Positions 40,408-51,288 of a stretch of 53,507 nucleotides of DNA are shown here, in pieces (the first letter of the stretch is position 1; each line of letters opens with the position of its first letter). A model generated the notes under the pieces. The model ran no database searches, had not been told where the DNA came from, and was given only the letters and a program-made list of their open reading frames with translations. The stretch lies in assembly GCA_017439405.1 (NCBI GenBank), contig JAFSJF010000032.1, forward strand, positions 1 through 53,507. Reading direction: 5' to 3'. Source of the stretch: Bacteroidales bacterium (GTDB taxonomy: Bacteria; Bacteroidota; Bacteroidia; Bacteroidales; F082). The position numbers and the translations under genes are program-made.

Positions 40408-43028
40408 ATTACGGTTAGCGGAGTCGCTTCGGTTTACAAATATCAAGACGGGAATGCCATCACCATCAGTTACACTGTGAAAGAGGCCGACGGCACCGTG
40501 CTGACGAAAGATGCCGACTATGCGGAGACCATCACGAACAGCGATGGTGAAACCGTGGCCTCCGTCAACGACATCGACGACTACACCTTGACGCTGACGG
40601 TCCTCCCCGCAGCAGGATGCTACGGCTCCTATTCCAAGTCTTTCCGTGTTATCGAAGGAGACGGCACTGGAGGACAACCTTTCCTGATTGATGACGTGGC
40701 AAGTTGGGACCTCTTTGCCCAGCGCGTGAACAATGGAGAGACAGACCTGTATGGCATGTTGGTTGCCGACATCGATCTCGGTGACGACCAGACCATGGTA
40801 GGCACGAGCAACCGGCAGTACAGCGGGCGTTTCGACGGCAACGGCCACACGCTGACGGTTCACTACAACACCACCGCAGAATATACTGCGCCCTTCCGCT
40901 ATGTCAGGGGCGGTCGTATCTACAACCTGCACACGGCAGGCACCATCCAGACCAGCGCCAAGTTTGCGGAAGGTATCGTGGCGGGCCACTACGGCGAGAG
41001 TTCGGCCCTGATGAACTGCAGGTCGAGCGTCACCATCATCTCCTCGTTAAACGGCGATGGCACACACGGAGGCCTTATCGCCAATGCGGATGGCAGCACC
41101 TTCGAAATTCCCCTCTTGAACCATTGTGTCTTCGATGGCAAACTGCTCACTACCAATGGCACCACCTCATGTGGAAGACTGGTGGGATATTGTGCCAAAT
41201 CCTTCCGCGTTTGCTACTGTCTCTATGCTCCTGCTGAATTGGAGGAAGGGGAAACGGAAATTGCATCGGAACAAACGTTTGTCAGGGTTGTCAGTGGCAG
41301 GAACCCCATCATCATCAACAGCTATTACACCCGTACCTTAGGCTCGGCTCAAGGAAACGATGCTTCGGGCTATTCCGCCGAGCAGTTGGCATCACGGTTG
41401 GGCAGCCATTGGCAGGAGGAAGACGGCAACGTCGTTCCCGTCTATGACCGCACCATGCTTCAGGGCGATGGTACACAAAGCTCTCCCTACCTCATCACAA
41501 GCGATGAGGACTGGGAAACATTTGCATACGCGCTCAACTCGGGTTCTCGCATGATAGACATCTACGTAGCGCTCACCAACGACATCACGGTCCGCACCGC
41601 GGCAGGTATCAAGGAAAACAATTTCGATTTCTGTGGTAATCTTGAAGGCAATGGCCATACGATGACCCTCGACATGAACACTTCATCCGACTACGGGGAA
41701 CCTATCCATATCAGCGCAGGCTACATCAACAACCTGCACGTCACGGGCATCCTTCGTACCAGTGGACGGTATGCCGGTGGTTTGGTGGGCTATGCGTCGG
41801 GAGGGGTTGATCTTTACAGCTGTTGGTCGAGCGTCACCATCATCTCGTCCTACAACGGCGAGGGCTACCACGGAGGATTGGTGGGCGTTGACTATTGGAT
41901 GTCGGGCATCGTGCTCCACAATTGTCTCTTCGATGGCAAGCTGCTCACCACTGGCGGCACCACCAATTGCAGTGGACTCGTCGGCGAAGCATATAACCAA
42001 TTGTCCATCTACAACTGCCTTTCGTCGCCCGCCGAACTCGCCGAGGGCGAAACGGCTTGCGGCTCGTGCAACACCTTGTATCATATAGATATGGCAAATG
42101 TAATGCAGGGCCAAGCGAGCAATTACTATTTGCCTGCTCCCTACATGACCACCTTGCAAGGTGACGATGCCTCCCCATACACTCCCGAGGAACTGGTGGG
42201 GCTGTTGGGAAGCGAATGGTCGCTTCTCGATGGCAAGCCTGTTCCCCTTCACCAAGTCTTTGACCTGGTGGGCAGCGGCTCAAACACCGACCCCTATCTG
42301 ATACGCAACGTCGATGACTGGAGGGCCTTTAGCTCCAATGTAAGGTCAGGCAACACGTATGATGACAAGTACTTCTTGATGACCGCCGACATCGACTTGG
42401 GCGATGACCAGTCGATGATCGGAACAAGCCGTTACGGCTTTGGTGGCCATTTCGATGGAGGAGGCTATACCCTCACGGTCCATTACGTCAGCACGGGAGA
42501 TTTCTGCGCGCCTTTCAGTTACCTTAAAAGCAATGAGCACACGTTCAAAAACTTACACACCGCCGGCAGCATCCAAACCAGTGGAAAGTATGCTGCCGGA
42601 ATCATCAGCAATAATAATGGTTATTATGGTTATGTCGCCACGAATACGCTCGAAAAATGCCGCTCGAGTGTCATCATCACCTCCACCAGGGAAGGCGAAG
42701 GGATCATTGGAGGCCTCATAGCAGAGCACTCGGGTCAATTAGTTATATCTAATTGCCTCTTTGACGGAAGTATTCTTGGCGAGAACACCCATACCTGCAG
42801 CGGACTGCTCGGCGTCAATCAAGGTAATCATGTTGGCATCTCCCATAGTCTTTACAATCCAAAAGAGCAGACGGTGGGGACAACCAACAGCTGCACCTTG
42901 GGACGCAATGGGAACAGCTATTATCCCAATGCAGTAGGTTTCACCACCAGCTACTATATTCGCACGTTAGGCACGGCGCAAGGCAACGACGGTTCACAGA
43001 TGACCGGTGCCGAACTGGTGCAGGCCTT

Positions 43029-43032
43029 GGGG
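43029..43032 (+). other. frameshift site in giant gene 2 (G run)
   Basis: TTGGGG-CACAG with a fifth G would read ELVQALGAQNWTLEDGQPIP and join the 40297-43080 frame to the 43047-44288 frame. Confidence 0.75.
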
Positions 43033-44237
43033 CACAGAACTGGACCTTGGAGGACGGCCAACCCATACCGCGCGTGGTGAAGCCCGTGGAACTCAATGGC
43101 TCAGGCACCGAGAACGATCCTTACCTCATCGCCAGCGAACAAGACTGGAACAACTTAGCCAACAACTTGGAGGCGGAAAGAAGCTATCAGGACAAGCACT
43201 TCCTCCAGACCGCCGACATCACCGTCAGCACGATGGCAGGCACCAACGACTACCCCTTCAACGGTATCTACGACGGTGACGGGCATACCCTCACCTTCAA
43301 TGCCGGAACGGCGGATGCCTACCAAAGCGAACAGCACTGCGCTCCGTTCCGGTATGTGAAGAATGCCACGGTAAAGAATCTGTGTACCCAAGGTAACATT
43401 TATACCTCAGCTATGTTTGCCGCAGGTCTCGCATCCTACGTGTCGGGAAACTTCACTGTCACCAACTGCCTGAGCAACATCTCCATCAACTCCAGCGTCG
43501 ATGGCGACGGCACCCATGGCGGTTTCGTGGCAAGAGCCATGGCAGGTGCCACCGTCTTCACAGGTTGCGTGTTCAGCGGGGAGCTGCTGGGCACTACCAC
43601 CCACAGCTGCGGCGGCTTTGTTGGATGGACCGAGACGAACAATGGTGCCACGACTGTCTTCACCAACTGCCTCTTCGCTCCTCAAGCGTGTTCCTTTAAT
43701 TCGAATAATAGCAAGACCTTTTCCCGTGCACGTAACGAAAGCCAGTCGCTCTCCTATAACAACGCATACTATCTTTCCCAGTTGGGCGGTGTCCAAGGCA
43801 AACTGGCCCACAGCATCAGTGGCGGGGAGGCTGTCACCGTAGCACTCGCGGAAGAGACCATCGAGCATCCTGTTAGCGGCATCACCGCCAATGGCACGGG
43901 CATCGAGTACAACGGTGTGGCCCTTGCCAGCCAAGGCGACAACGTGAGCCTCACCTTTGGTGGCACAGCGCCTTCGGGTTATGCCGTTTCCGGCTACGAG
44001 ACGAGCGCGGGAACCCTTACGGGCACGGAGAATCCCTATACGCTGCAGGCCATGCCCAATGCCGACGTCACCATCACAGCCCTCTACGGCCCTGCCGACT
44101 GGGAAACCCTCAACGAAGGCACCGAAGACGACCCCTACCTGATCTACAACACTGGCCAATGGGACCTGCTCTCTACCCGTGTGAACAGCGGCACGGGTTA
44201 TAGTGGCAAGGTCTTCAAGTTGATGGATGACATCAGC

Positions 44238-44246
44238 GTTAACCAT
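44238..44246 (+). other. second frameshift site in giant gene 2
   Basis: The upstream frame ends DDISVN and the correct downstream frame resumes TMVGASKDINFWGTFDGNGH. The five other modules show DI-x-V-x-TM(V/A)G or similar here, so two bases are missing or one is extra. Confidence 0.7.
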
Positions 44247-45813
44247 GGTGGGCGCAAGCAAAGACATCAATTTCTGGGGCACCTTTGACGGAAACGGCCA
44301 CACACTTACCCTAAACTACAATACCACCGAGTCATACACCGCCCCGTTCCGCTATACTCAAGCGGCCACCATCAAAAACCTTCATGTGGATGGCACCATT
44401 GAGACCTCTGGGCAATATGCCGCAGGTTTCTGTGGACGAGTCTACAAAACTACCATCACCAACTGTCGCAGCAGTGTCATCATACGCAGCAGCAAAAGTG
44501 GCTGGGGTGGACATGGCGGCTTCGTGGCACTGAAACCTAACACTACCGGTATAGCCCTCGTCATCGAGGGCTGCGTCTTCGACGGCAAGATCCTGTCCGT
44601 GGGTGAGCAAGCCACCACTTCCTGTGGCGGTTTCGTGGGCTATTCCAGCTATAGCTCCATAACCATAAAGGACTGCCTCTATGCCCCTGCTGCTTTAGCC
44701 GAGGGAGAGACTGCCGTCAGCAATAGCTATACCTTTGCCCAATTGGGTGTCGACCCGCATTTTACGCTCACCAACAGCTATTACACCCTGCCTCTCGGCA
44801 CCGAACAGGGCAAACTCGCCTACCATATCACGGGCGGCACGGGTGTGACCGTGACCCATACGGGTACTGCCACCGACTACGATTTAAGTGGCCTCACCAG
44901 TTATGGTACGGGCCTCCAGTATAATGGCACCCTATACGCTGGCTATGGCGACGCGGTAAGCCTTAACGTCGCGGCACCTGTGAGCCAAATCATTACGGCT
45001 GTCACTTATACCCCTGAAGGCGGCACCGCAACAGTCATCACCCCGGCTGACGGCGTTTATTCTTTCACCATGCCCGATGCCAACGTGGTCATCAACGCCA
45101 CCCTTACACCTGGTTGCACCCTCGACATCGCTGGCTACGGCGACAGCGACGGCGGCTATGTCCTCATCGCTTCGCCTGTAGGGACAGTTAGTCCTGGGAA
45201 TGTGAGCCACATGCTTGACAACGACTTCGACCTCTATCGCTTCAACCAAGCCGCCGACAAGGAATGGGAAAACTACAAGGCTTTAGATCAAAACGACCAA
45301 CCGCTTCATCCAGATTTCACCACGTTGGAAAGTGGCAGAGGCTACCTCTATGCCAGCAAGGAAGATGTCACCCTCATTTTTTCCGGTACCCTTTACGATG
45401 GTGAAGGCACTTTCGACTTGGAGTATTCCACTGAGAACCCGGATGAAGGCATGCATGGCTGGAACCTCATCGGCAACCCGTTCGCCACGGAAGCCACCAT
45501 CGACCAACCTTTTATGAGGATGAACGACGGCGGCACGGCACTTTCGGTGCAAGTGGAAACCGGCAACACCGTGGCGGCCATGGAAGGCGTATTTGTGCAG
45601 GCTACGGCAACGGACCAAACCGCCAGCTTCACGAAAGTCAACAGGGGTAGAAGTGGAGGAAAGAGCATGATACCCATGCTCAACATCAGCCTCAGCCGTA
45701 ATCGTGGCGAAATACTTGCCAACGCCATCGTCCGCTTCGACGGCGGCCAGACCCTCGGCTGCCTATCGCTCCGCGAGGACGACAGCAAGTTCTACATTCC
45801 ACAGAACGGCAAA

Positions 45814-45822
45814 GACTACGCC
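45814..45822 (+). other. junction of an inferred 225-base in-frame deletion
   Basis: In giant gene 1 GACTACGCC occurs at 39585-39593 and 39810-39818, 225 bases apart. In giant gene 2 the sequence before the first copy and after the second copy meet at a single GACTACGCC, so 75 codons are absent. Confidence 0.65.
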
Positions 45823-45962
45823 TCGCGCTTCCGCTTGGTGTTTTCCACAGAGGCTGCAAGCGGCGACGCTTGCGAACCATCGTTTGCCTTCGTCAGCAAC
45901 GGCAACATCATCGTCAACGGCGAGGGATTGTTGCAGGTGGTGGACGTGATGGGGCGCGTTAT

Positions 45963-46000
45963 CGTTTGTAGAGACGCACGTCCGTGCGTCTCTACAAACG
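45963..46000. repeat. palindromic insert in the sorting domain of giant gene 2, GTAGAGACG family
   Basis: CGTTTGTAGAGACGCACG and its exact reverse complement flank a 2-base centre (TC): 18-base perfect arms. Translated VCRDARPCVSTN just before GMTPGVYVLRL. The outer arms match the palindrome at 6232-6259. Confidence 0.9.
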
Positions 46001-46110
46001 GGATGACACCCGGCGTTTACGTTTTGCGCCTCATCAATGGCAACGACGTAAAAACGCAGAAGATTGTCATTGAATGACTTGCAGGAATGCCAGCAAGTCA
46101 GGGTTTCAAC

Positions 46111-46142
46111 AAAGCCGACGGCGCAAGTTGTCGGCTTTTTTT
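46111..46142 (+). terminator. rho-independent terminator of giant gene 2
   Basis: AAGCCGAC pairs over 8 bases with GTCGGCTT around a 10-base loop and runs into seven T. Confidence 0.85.
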
Positions 46143-46174
46143 ATGCCCAACCTTCCCGTTTCAACAATTATCCT

Positions 46175-46182
46175 TATTTTTG
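46175..46182 (+). promoter_or_regulatory. -7 promoter element for metG-dnaG
   Basis: TATTTTTG followed by CACCC. The ATG is 160 bases away, so metG has a long leader. Confidence 0.6.
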
Positions 46183-46291
46183 CACCCGTTTTCCTCCCCC
46201 AAATAAAACGACCACAAAAACGGAGGAACAACTGAAAGAACGAATTGAGGAGATTGCCACAGCCAACGGCCTCACAATGGACATACTAAAC

Positions 46292-46336
46292 AACTGAATA
46301 ACTGAACAACTGAATAACTGAACAACTGAATAATTG
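46292..46336 (+). repeat. 16-base tandem repeat in the metG leader
   Basis: AACTGAATAACTGAAC occurs at 46292-46307 and 46308-46323, with a partial third copy to 46336, ending 6 bases before the metG ATG. Upstream an open stretch (EEQLKERIEEIATANGLTMDIL, starting near 46223) has no ordinary start codon; I do not call it a gene. Confidence 0.85.
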
Positions 46337-46342
46337 TTTACC

Positions 46343-48403
46343 ATGGAATCAACGAACAAACCCTTCAAGCGTTACACTGTAACCACGGCCTTGCCCTACG
46401 CCAACGGCCCTGTCCACATCGGTCACTTGGCCGGCGTTTATATCCCTGCCGACACCTATGTCCGCTACCTGCGATTGTGCGGCGCTGAGGTGCTGTTTGT
46501 CGGTGGTTCCGACGAGCACGGCGTCCCGATTACCATAAAGGCCGAGAAAGAGGGCGTCACGCCGCAAGATATTGTAGATCGCTACCACGCCATCATCAAG
46601 AAGTCGTTCGAGGAGTTGGGCATCAGCTACGACATCTACTCGCGCACCTCGTCGAAGATGCACCGCACCACGGCACAGGAGTTTTTCAAGAAGCTCTACG
46701 ACGAAGGCAAGTTCATCGAGAAGGAGACCGAGCAATATTTCGACCCGGAACGACAGAAGTTCTTGAGCGACAGATATATCGTCGGCACCTGCCCGAAATG
46801 CGGCGCGGATGGCGCCTACGGCGACCAATGCGAGAAATGCGGCTCGTCACTTAGCCCCGACGAACTCATCAACCCGCATTCGCAACTCAGCGGCGCGGCC
46901 TTGGTGAAGAAACCAACCAAGCATTGGTACTTGCCTTTAGACCAATACGAGCAATGGCTCCGCGAGTGGATCCTCGAAGGCCATAAGGAATGGAAACCCA
47001 ACGTTTACGGCCAAGTGAAGAGCTGGCTCGACGGCGGATTGCAGCCCCGCGCCGTCACCCGCGACCTCGACTGGGGCGTGCCCGTCCCGATTGAAGGTGC
47101 CGACGGCAAGGTGCTCTATGTGTGGTTCGACGCGCCCATTGGCTACATCAGCAACACCAAGGAGATTTGCGAACAACGCGGCGAGAATTGGGAAAAATGG
47201 TGGAAAGACCCCGAAACCAAGTTAGTGCACTTCATCGGCAAGGACAACATCGTGTTCCACTGCATCATCTTCCCCTGCATGTTGAAGGCTTACGGCAACT
47301 ACATCGTCCCCGAAAACGTGCCCGCCAACGAGTTCCTCAACCTCGAAAACGACAAGATCTCGACTTCGCGCAACTGGGCCGTGTGGCTGCACGAATACCT
47401 ACAGGAATTCCCTGGAAAGCAAGATGTTCTGCGCTACGTCCTGACCGCCAACGCGCCTGAAACCAAGGACAACAACTTCACCTGGAAGGACTACCAAGAC
47501 CGCAACAACAACGAGCTGTTGGCCATCTTCGGCAACTTCGTCAACCGCACCCTTGTGCTGACGCATAAGTTCTACGAAGGTGCCGTTCCCGCTTTGGGCA
47601 CCCTCAACGACACCGACAAGGCCACCATCGAGGAAATGAACGCATACCCCGCGAAAATCGGTCACCTCGTCGAGACCTACAAATTCCGCGAAGCCCTCGG
47701 CGAACTGATGAACCTTGCCCGACTTGGCAACAAATACCTCACCGACAACGAGCCTTGGAAGCAAATCAAGACCGACCCCGAAAGGGTGAAGACCGTGATG
47801 GCTCTGAGCTTGCAGATTGTGGCACATTTGGCCATCTTGAGCGAGCCTTTCCTGCCCTTCAGCGCGAAGAAACTGCAAAAGATGATTGGCCTCGACGTGA
47901 AGGGCTGGAATGATGCCGAAAACACCGTTTTGCTGCCCGAAGGCCACGTCATCAACCAGCCGGAACTGCTGTTCGAGAAGGTTGAGGATAGTGTTGTTGC
48001 GGCGCAGTTGCAGAAATTGGAAGACACCAAGAAAGCCAACCAACTCAACGCCTGGAAGCCCGCCGAGGTGAAGCCTGTGGTCAGCTTCGACGACTTCATG
48101 AAGGTCGACATTCGCGTGGGCACCATCCTCGAATGCCAAAAGGTGCCGAAGGCCGACAAATTGCTCCAATTCCTCATCGACGACGGAATGCAGAAGCGCA
48201 CCATCGTGAGCGGCATCGCCAAGTATTACACCGAGCCTGAGAAACTTGTGGGCAAGCAGGTGTGCTTCATCGCCAACTTCGAGCCGCGCAAGCTGAAAGG
48301 CGTGGTCAGCGAGGGCATGATCCTTTCCGCCGAGGACAAGGACGGTCGGCTCGTTCTGCTCACCCCGAGCGATTTGGTGACGCCCGGCTGCAACGTGGGA
48401 TAA
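46343..48403 (+). CDS. metG: methionyl-tRNA synthetase
   Basis: The 686-residue class I synthetase charges initiator and elongator tRNA-Met. The HIGH motif is PVHIGHLAG near residue 19. The four-cysteine zinc knuckle is [18 protein letters not shown] near 150, and the KMSKS loop is the variant NDKISTSRN near 336. The C-terminal tRNA-binding (EMAP II-like) domain runs from about 585 ([20 protein letters not shown]) to the end. The ATG at 46343 follows the leader repeats; the frame upstream begins at a non-ATG codon. dnaG follows after 12 bases. Confidence 0.97.
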   Translation: MESTNKPFKRYTVTTALPYANGPVHIGHLAGVYIPADTYVRYLRLCGAEVLFVGGSDEHGVPITIKAEKEGVTPQDIVDRYHAIIKKSFEELGISYDIYSRTSSKMHRTTAQEFFKKLYDEGKFIEKETEQYFDPERQKFLSDRYIVGTCPKCGADGAYGDQCEKCGSSLSPDELINPHSQLSGAALVKKPTKHWYLPLDQYEQWLREWILEGHKEWKPNVYGQVKSWLDGGLQPRAVTRDLDWGVPVPIEGADGKVLYVWFDAPIGYISNTKEICEQRGENWEKWWKDPETKLVHFIGKDNIVFHCIIFPCMLKAYGNYIVPENVPANEFLNLENDKISTSRNWAVWLHEYLQEFPGKQDVLRYVLTANAPETKDNNFTWKDYQDRNNNELLAIFGNFVNRTLVLTHKFYEGAVPALGTLNDTDKATIEEMNAYPAKIGHLVETYKFREALGELMNLARLGNKYLTDNEPWKQIKTDPERVKTVMALSLQIVAHLAILSEPFLPFSAKKLQKMIGLDVKGWNDAENTVLLPEGHVINQPELLFEKVEDSVVAAQLQKLEDTKKANQLNAWKPAEVKPVVSFDDFMKVDIRVGTILECQKVPKADKLLQFLIDDGMQKRTIVSGIAKYYTEPEKLVGKQVCFIANFEPRKLKGVVSEGMILSAEDKDGRLVLLTPSDLVTPGCNVG

Positions 48404-48415
48404 ACTCTCCGCGCC

Positions 48416-50380
48416 ATGGCCATTCCGAGGGAAACCGTTGAACAAATCCTGCAAACCGCTCGCATTGAGGAGGTTGTGGGCGAGTTCGTCACGCTGAAGA
48501 AGCGTGGCTCTAACCTGTGGGGCAATTGTCCGTTCCACAACGAGAAAACCCCGTCGTTCAGCGTCAATCCAGCCCGAAACATCTTCAAGTGCTTCGGCTG
48601 CGGCAAGGCCGGCGACTCGGCCAAGTTCCTCATGGAACACGAACACTTCTCCTATCCCGAGGCACTGCGCTATTTGGCCAAGAAATACAACATCAAGATT
48701 GAGGAGAAGGAGCTGACCGCCGAAGAAATCATGCAGCAGAGTCTCCGCGAGAAGATGTTCAATATCAACGAGTTCGCTGACAAGTTTTTCATTGACAAGC
48801 TTTGGAACACCGAGGAAGGCAAGACCATAGGCCTGCAATATTTTCGCGAGCGCGGCTACCTGAACCCCATCATCGAGAAGTTCCACCTTGGTTACAGTCC
48901 CGCCGAATGGGATGCCTTCACGAAACACGCCAAGCAAAACGGCTACACCGACGAGCTTTTGGAGCAAATCGGCCTGTCCATCAAGGGCAACAAAGGGCTC
49001 TACGACCGCTATCACGGCCGCGTGATGTTTCCCATCCACAACCTGACGGGGCGCGTCATCGGCTTCGGCGGGCGCATCCTTCAGAACGACCCCGAAAAGA
49101 AGCTCGCCAAGTACCAAAACTCGCCCGAATCGGAGATTTACGACAAGAAGCAGACGCTCTACGGCATCTATTTCGCCAAGAACGCCATCGCCAAAAACGA
49201 CGAGTGCATCCTCGTGGAAGGCTATTTCGACGTGCTTCGGATGCACCAAATCGGCATCGAGAACGTGGTGGCCAGCAGCGGCACCTCGCTGACGATGGAG
49301 CAGATACGCCTCGTCAAGCGCTACACGAAGAACATCACCATGCTCTACGACGGCGACTCGGCGGGCGTCCACGCGGCCTTGCGCGGCACCGACATGATCT
49401 TGGGCGAAGGCATGAACGTACGCATCGTGGTCTTGCCGCCCGAGCACGACCCCGACACCTTCGGCAAGGAGTTTTCGGTGGAATATGTCACCAACTACCT
49501 GAAAGACAACGCCAAAGACTTCATCCGCTTCAAGACGGAACTGCTGCTGAAAGACGCCGAAAACGACCCCATCAAGCGTGGGCAGGTGGTGCGCGACATC
49601 GTGGAGACCATCTCCGTCATCCCCGACAGCATCTTCCGCATCACCTACGTCAAGGAATGCAGCCGCCTTTTGGACATGCCCGAACAAACGCTCACCAACG
49701 AGCTGAACAAGATCTTGAGGGCGAAGTTCAAGAAATCATTGGGAGTGGAAGGCGAGGCGGTTCCCGAAACGGAAAACACGACAACGACCCAACCCAAGCA
49801 GGAGGAAACCCTTGAGGAACAACTTCCTGCGGGCTACTATCAAGAGCGCGAGTTGGTGAAGCTCCTGCTGATGTATGGTCGTGAAACCATTGTGGATGAG
49901 CGCATTGACGAGGAAGGAAAACGCCTGCTCGAACAAGTTTCGGTAGCCCAATTCATCATCGACGACCTGAAGAACGACGGATTTCTTTTCACCAACGCCG
50001 TCAATCGCAAGATCTTCGACCTTTTCGACCAGGCTCTCGACGAGGGTCGCATCCCTGACGACCAGTTTTTCGTCTCGCACGAAGACGAGGCCATAGCCCA
50101 ATTAGCCGCCGACCTGCTTTCGTCGCCCTACAAGCTCGACCAATGGGAAAAACATGGCATTTTCGTCAAACGCGAGGAAGACGTGCTACGCGCCACGGTG
50201 CTTTCCACCATCTACCGCTACAAAGACCTCATCATCGAGAAACGCCGCAAGGCTGTCGAAGAAGAGTTGAAAAACGCCAACGACAGCGACGACCAGCTCA
50301 TCTTGCTCAAGCGCAAAAAGGACCTCGACGACATTCGCAAGCAGATTAATAAGGAGTTGGGGATTGTGATAGCCAAATGA
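48416..50380 (+). CDS. dnaG: DNA primase
   Basis: The 654-residue primase lays RNA primers at the replication fork. The N-terminal zinc-binding domain has CPFH (C38, H41) and CFGC (C59, C62). The catalytic core has the TOPRIM elements ILVEGYFDVLRMHQIGIENV near residue 265 and MLYDGDSAG near 312. The C-terminal part is helical and charged, the region that would bind the DnaB helicase, ending KQINKELGIVIAK. It is transcribed with metG. Overlapping long frames on both strands are codon-bias shadows. Confidence 0.97.
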   Translation: MAIPRETVEQILQTARIEEVVGEFVTLKKRGSNLWGNCPFHNEKTPSFSVNPARNIFKCFGCGKAGDSAKFLMEHEHFSYPEALRYLAKKYNIKIEEKELTAEEIMQQSLREKMFNINEFADKFFIDKLWNTEEGKTIGLQYFRERGYLNPIIEKFHLGYSPAEWDAFTKHAKQNGYTDELLEQIGLSIKGNKGLYDRYHGRVMFPIHNLTGRVIGFGGRILQNDPEKKLAKYQNSPESEIYDKKQTLYGIYFAKNAIAKNDECILVEGYFDVLRMHQIGIENVVASSGTSLTMEQIRLVKRYTKNITMLYDGDSAGVHAALRGTDMILGEGMNVRIVVLPPEHDPDTFGKEFSVEYVTNYLKDNAKDFIRFKTELLLKDAENDPIKRGQVVRDIVETISVIPDSIFRITYVKECSRLLDMPEQTLTNELNKILRAKFKKSLGVEGEAVPETENTTTTQPKQEETLEEQLPAGYYQERELVKLLLMYGRETIVDERIDEEGKRLLEQVSVAQFIIDDLKNDGFLFTNAVNRKIFDLFDQALDEGRIPDDQFFVSHEDEAIAQLAADLLSSPYKLDQWEKHGIFVKREEDVLRATVLSTIYRYKDLIIEKRRKAVEEELKNANDSDDQLILLKRKKDLDDIRKQINKELGIVIAK

Positions 50381-50394
50381 ATTGAAAAAAAACG

Positions 50395-50402
50395 TACTTT
50401 TG
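50395..50402 (+). promoter_or_regulatory. -7 promoter element for map
   Basis: TACTTTTG followed by CGGCC, 20 bases before the map ATG. Confidence 0.65.
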
Positions 50403-50422
50403 CGGCCTAATTTGAATGCGTT

Positions 50423-51277
50423 ATGTTTAACAGGCGTAAGAAATGGCGTGTGCCGGCCGGACAGGAACCGACAGCATTGGACAAAAAGGTGATGGCTATG
50501 GAGGCCAAGGGCGCGATGGTGCCCAAACGCAGCCTCATCCGCACCCCCGAGGAAATCGAAGGCATCAAAAAGAGCGGCGTCATCACCACGGCCATCCTCG
50601 ACCTCGTGGGAGAGAGAATCCACGCTGGTATGAGCACATTGGAAATCAACGAATTGGTTCACAATTATACCATCGAGCACGGAGCCATTCCCGCTCCGTT
50701 GGGCTACGAAGGCTTCCCGAAAAGCGTCTGCACCTCCATCAACGAGGTGGTCTGCCACGGCATCCCCTCGGCGAAGGAAATACTCAAGGATGGCGACATC
50801 ATCAACGTCGATGTGACCACCATCCTAAACGGCTTCTATTCCGACGCCTCGCGCATGTACGTCATCGGCGAGACCACAAAACGGAAGCAGAAACTGGTCG
50901 ACGTGGCCAAGGAATGCCTCTACATCGGTATGGAGGCCGCCCAGCCTTTCGGCTTCGTCGGCGACATCGGCAACGCCATCGAGAAGCATGCCCACAAGAA
51001 CGGTTTCAGCGTGGTTCGCGACCTTTGCGGCCACGGCGTGGGGCTCAAGTTCCACGACGACCCCGAAGTGCTGCACTACGGCAAGAAAGGCACGGGAATG
51101 TTGCTCGTGCCAGGCATGGTGTTCACCATCGAGCCGATGATCAACACCGGCACTTGGAAGGTCTTCATCGACAGCGCCGACGGCTGGACCGTGATCAGCG
51201 AGGACGAACTGCCCTCCGCGCAATGGGAACACACTTTCCTCATGACCGAAACGGGCTTGGAAATACTGACACACTGA
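50423..51277 (+). CDS. map: methionine aminopeptidase, type I, with N-terminal extension
   Basis: The 284-residue metalloenzyme removes the initiator methionine. Metal ligands are visible: DVDVTTILNGFYSDASRM carries the two aspartates, GHGVGLKFHDDPE the histidine, and FTIEPM and EHTFLMTE the two glutamates. The roughly 40-residue extension before RTPEEIEGIKKSG (MFNRRKKWRVPAGQEPTALD at the start) is basic and lacks the zinc fingers seen in eukaryotic enzymes. It has its own promoter. The next gene starts 11 bases after the stop. Confidence 0.95.
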   Translation: MFNRRKKWRVPAGQEPTALDKKVMAMEAKGAMVPKRSLIRTPEEIEGIKKSGVITTAILDLVGERIHAGMSTLEINELVHNYTIEHGAIPAPLGYEGFPKSVCTSINEVVCHGIPSAKEILKDGDIINVDVTTILNGFYSDASRMYVIGETTKRKQKLVDVAKECLYIGMEAAQPFGFVGDIGNAIEKHAHKNGFSVVRDLCGHGVGLKFHDDPEVLHYGKKGTGMLLVPGMVFTIEPMINTGTWKVFIDSADGWTVISEDELPSAQWEHTFLMTETGLEILTH

Positions 51278-51288
51278 AACATCAGCAC

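Larger units (their letters stand above)
40277..46077 (+). pseudogene. giant T9SS cargo gene 2 (GLUG-type repeats), broken at four or five places
   Basis: The ATG at 40277 gives only MNNLS and a stop. The long frame starts around 40295 (DPSRIAVAGTRVYASIPEGQ) with no signal peptide, so the 5' end appears deleted while promoter and leader remain. An in-frame TGA follows at 40405. The frame then runs to 43080, shifts near 43029-43032, runs to 44288 and shifts near 44238-44246. Joined, it encodes about 1900 residues. Five tandem modules of about 200 residues have PYLI..DW, DGNGHTLT, NLHTAGTIQTS, SSVTI, GGLVG and NCLFDGKLL (GLUG-like). An InlB-like segment, a GWNLIGNPF domain and a T9SS sorting domain follow. 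The sorting domain carries a palindrome. Confidence 0.82.

Noticed and set aside
47399-49687. 762-codon open frame on the minus strand across metG and dnaG
   Set aside because: It is antisense to two unmistakable genes and arises from their codon bias; its translation has no recognisable motif.
48802-49815. 337-codon alternative frame inside dnaG
   Set aside because: Arginine-rich shadow with no domains; dnaG is complete in the other frame.
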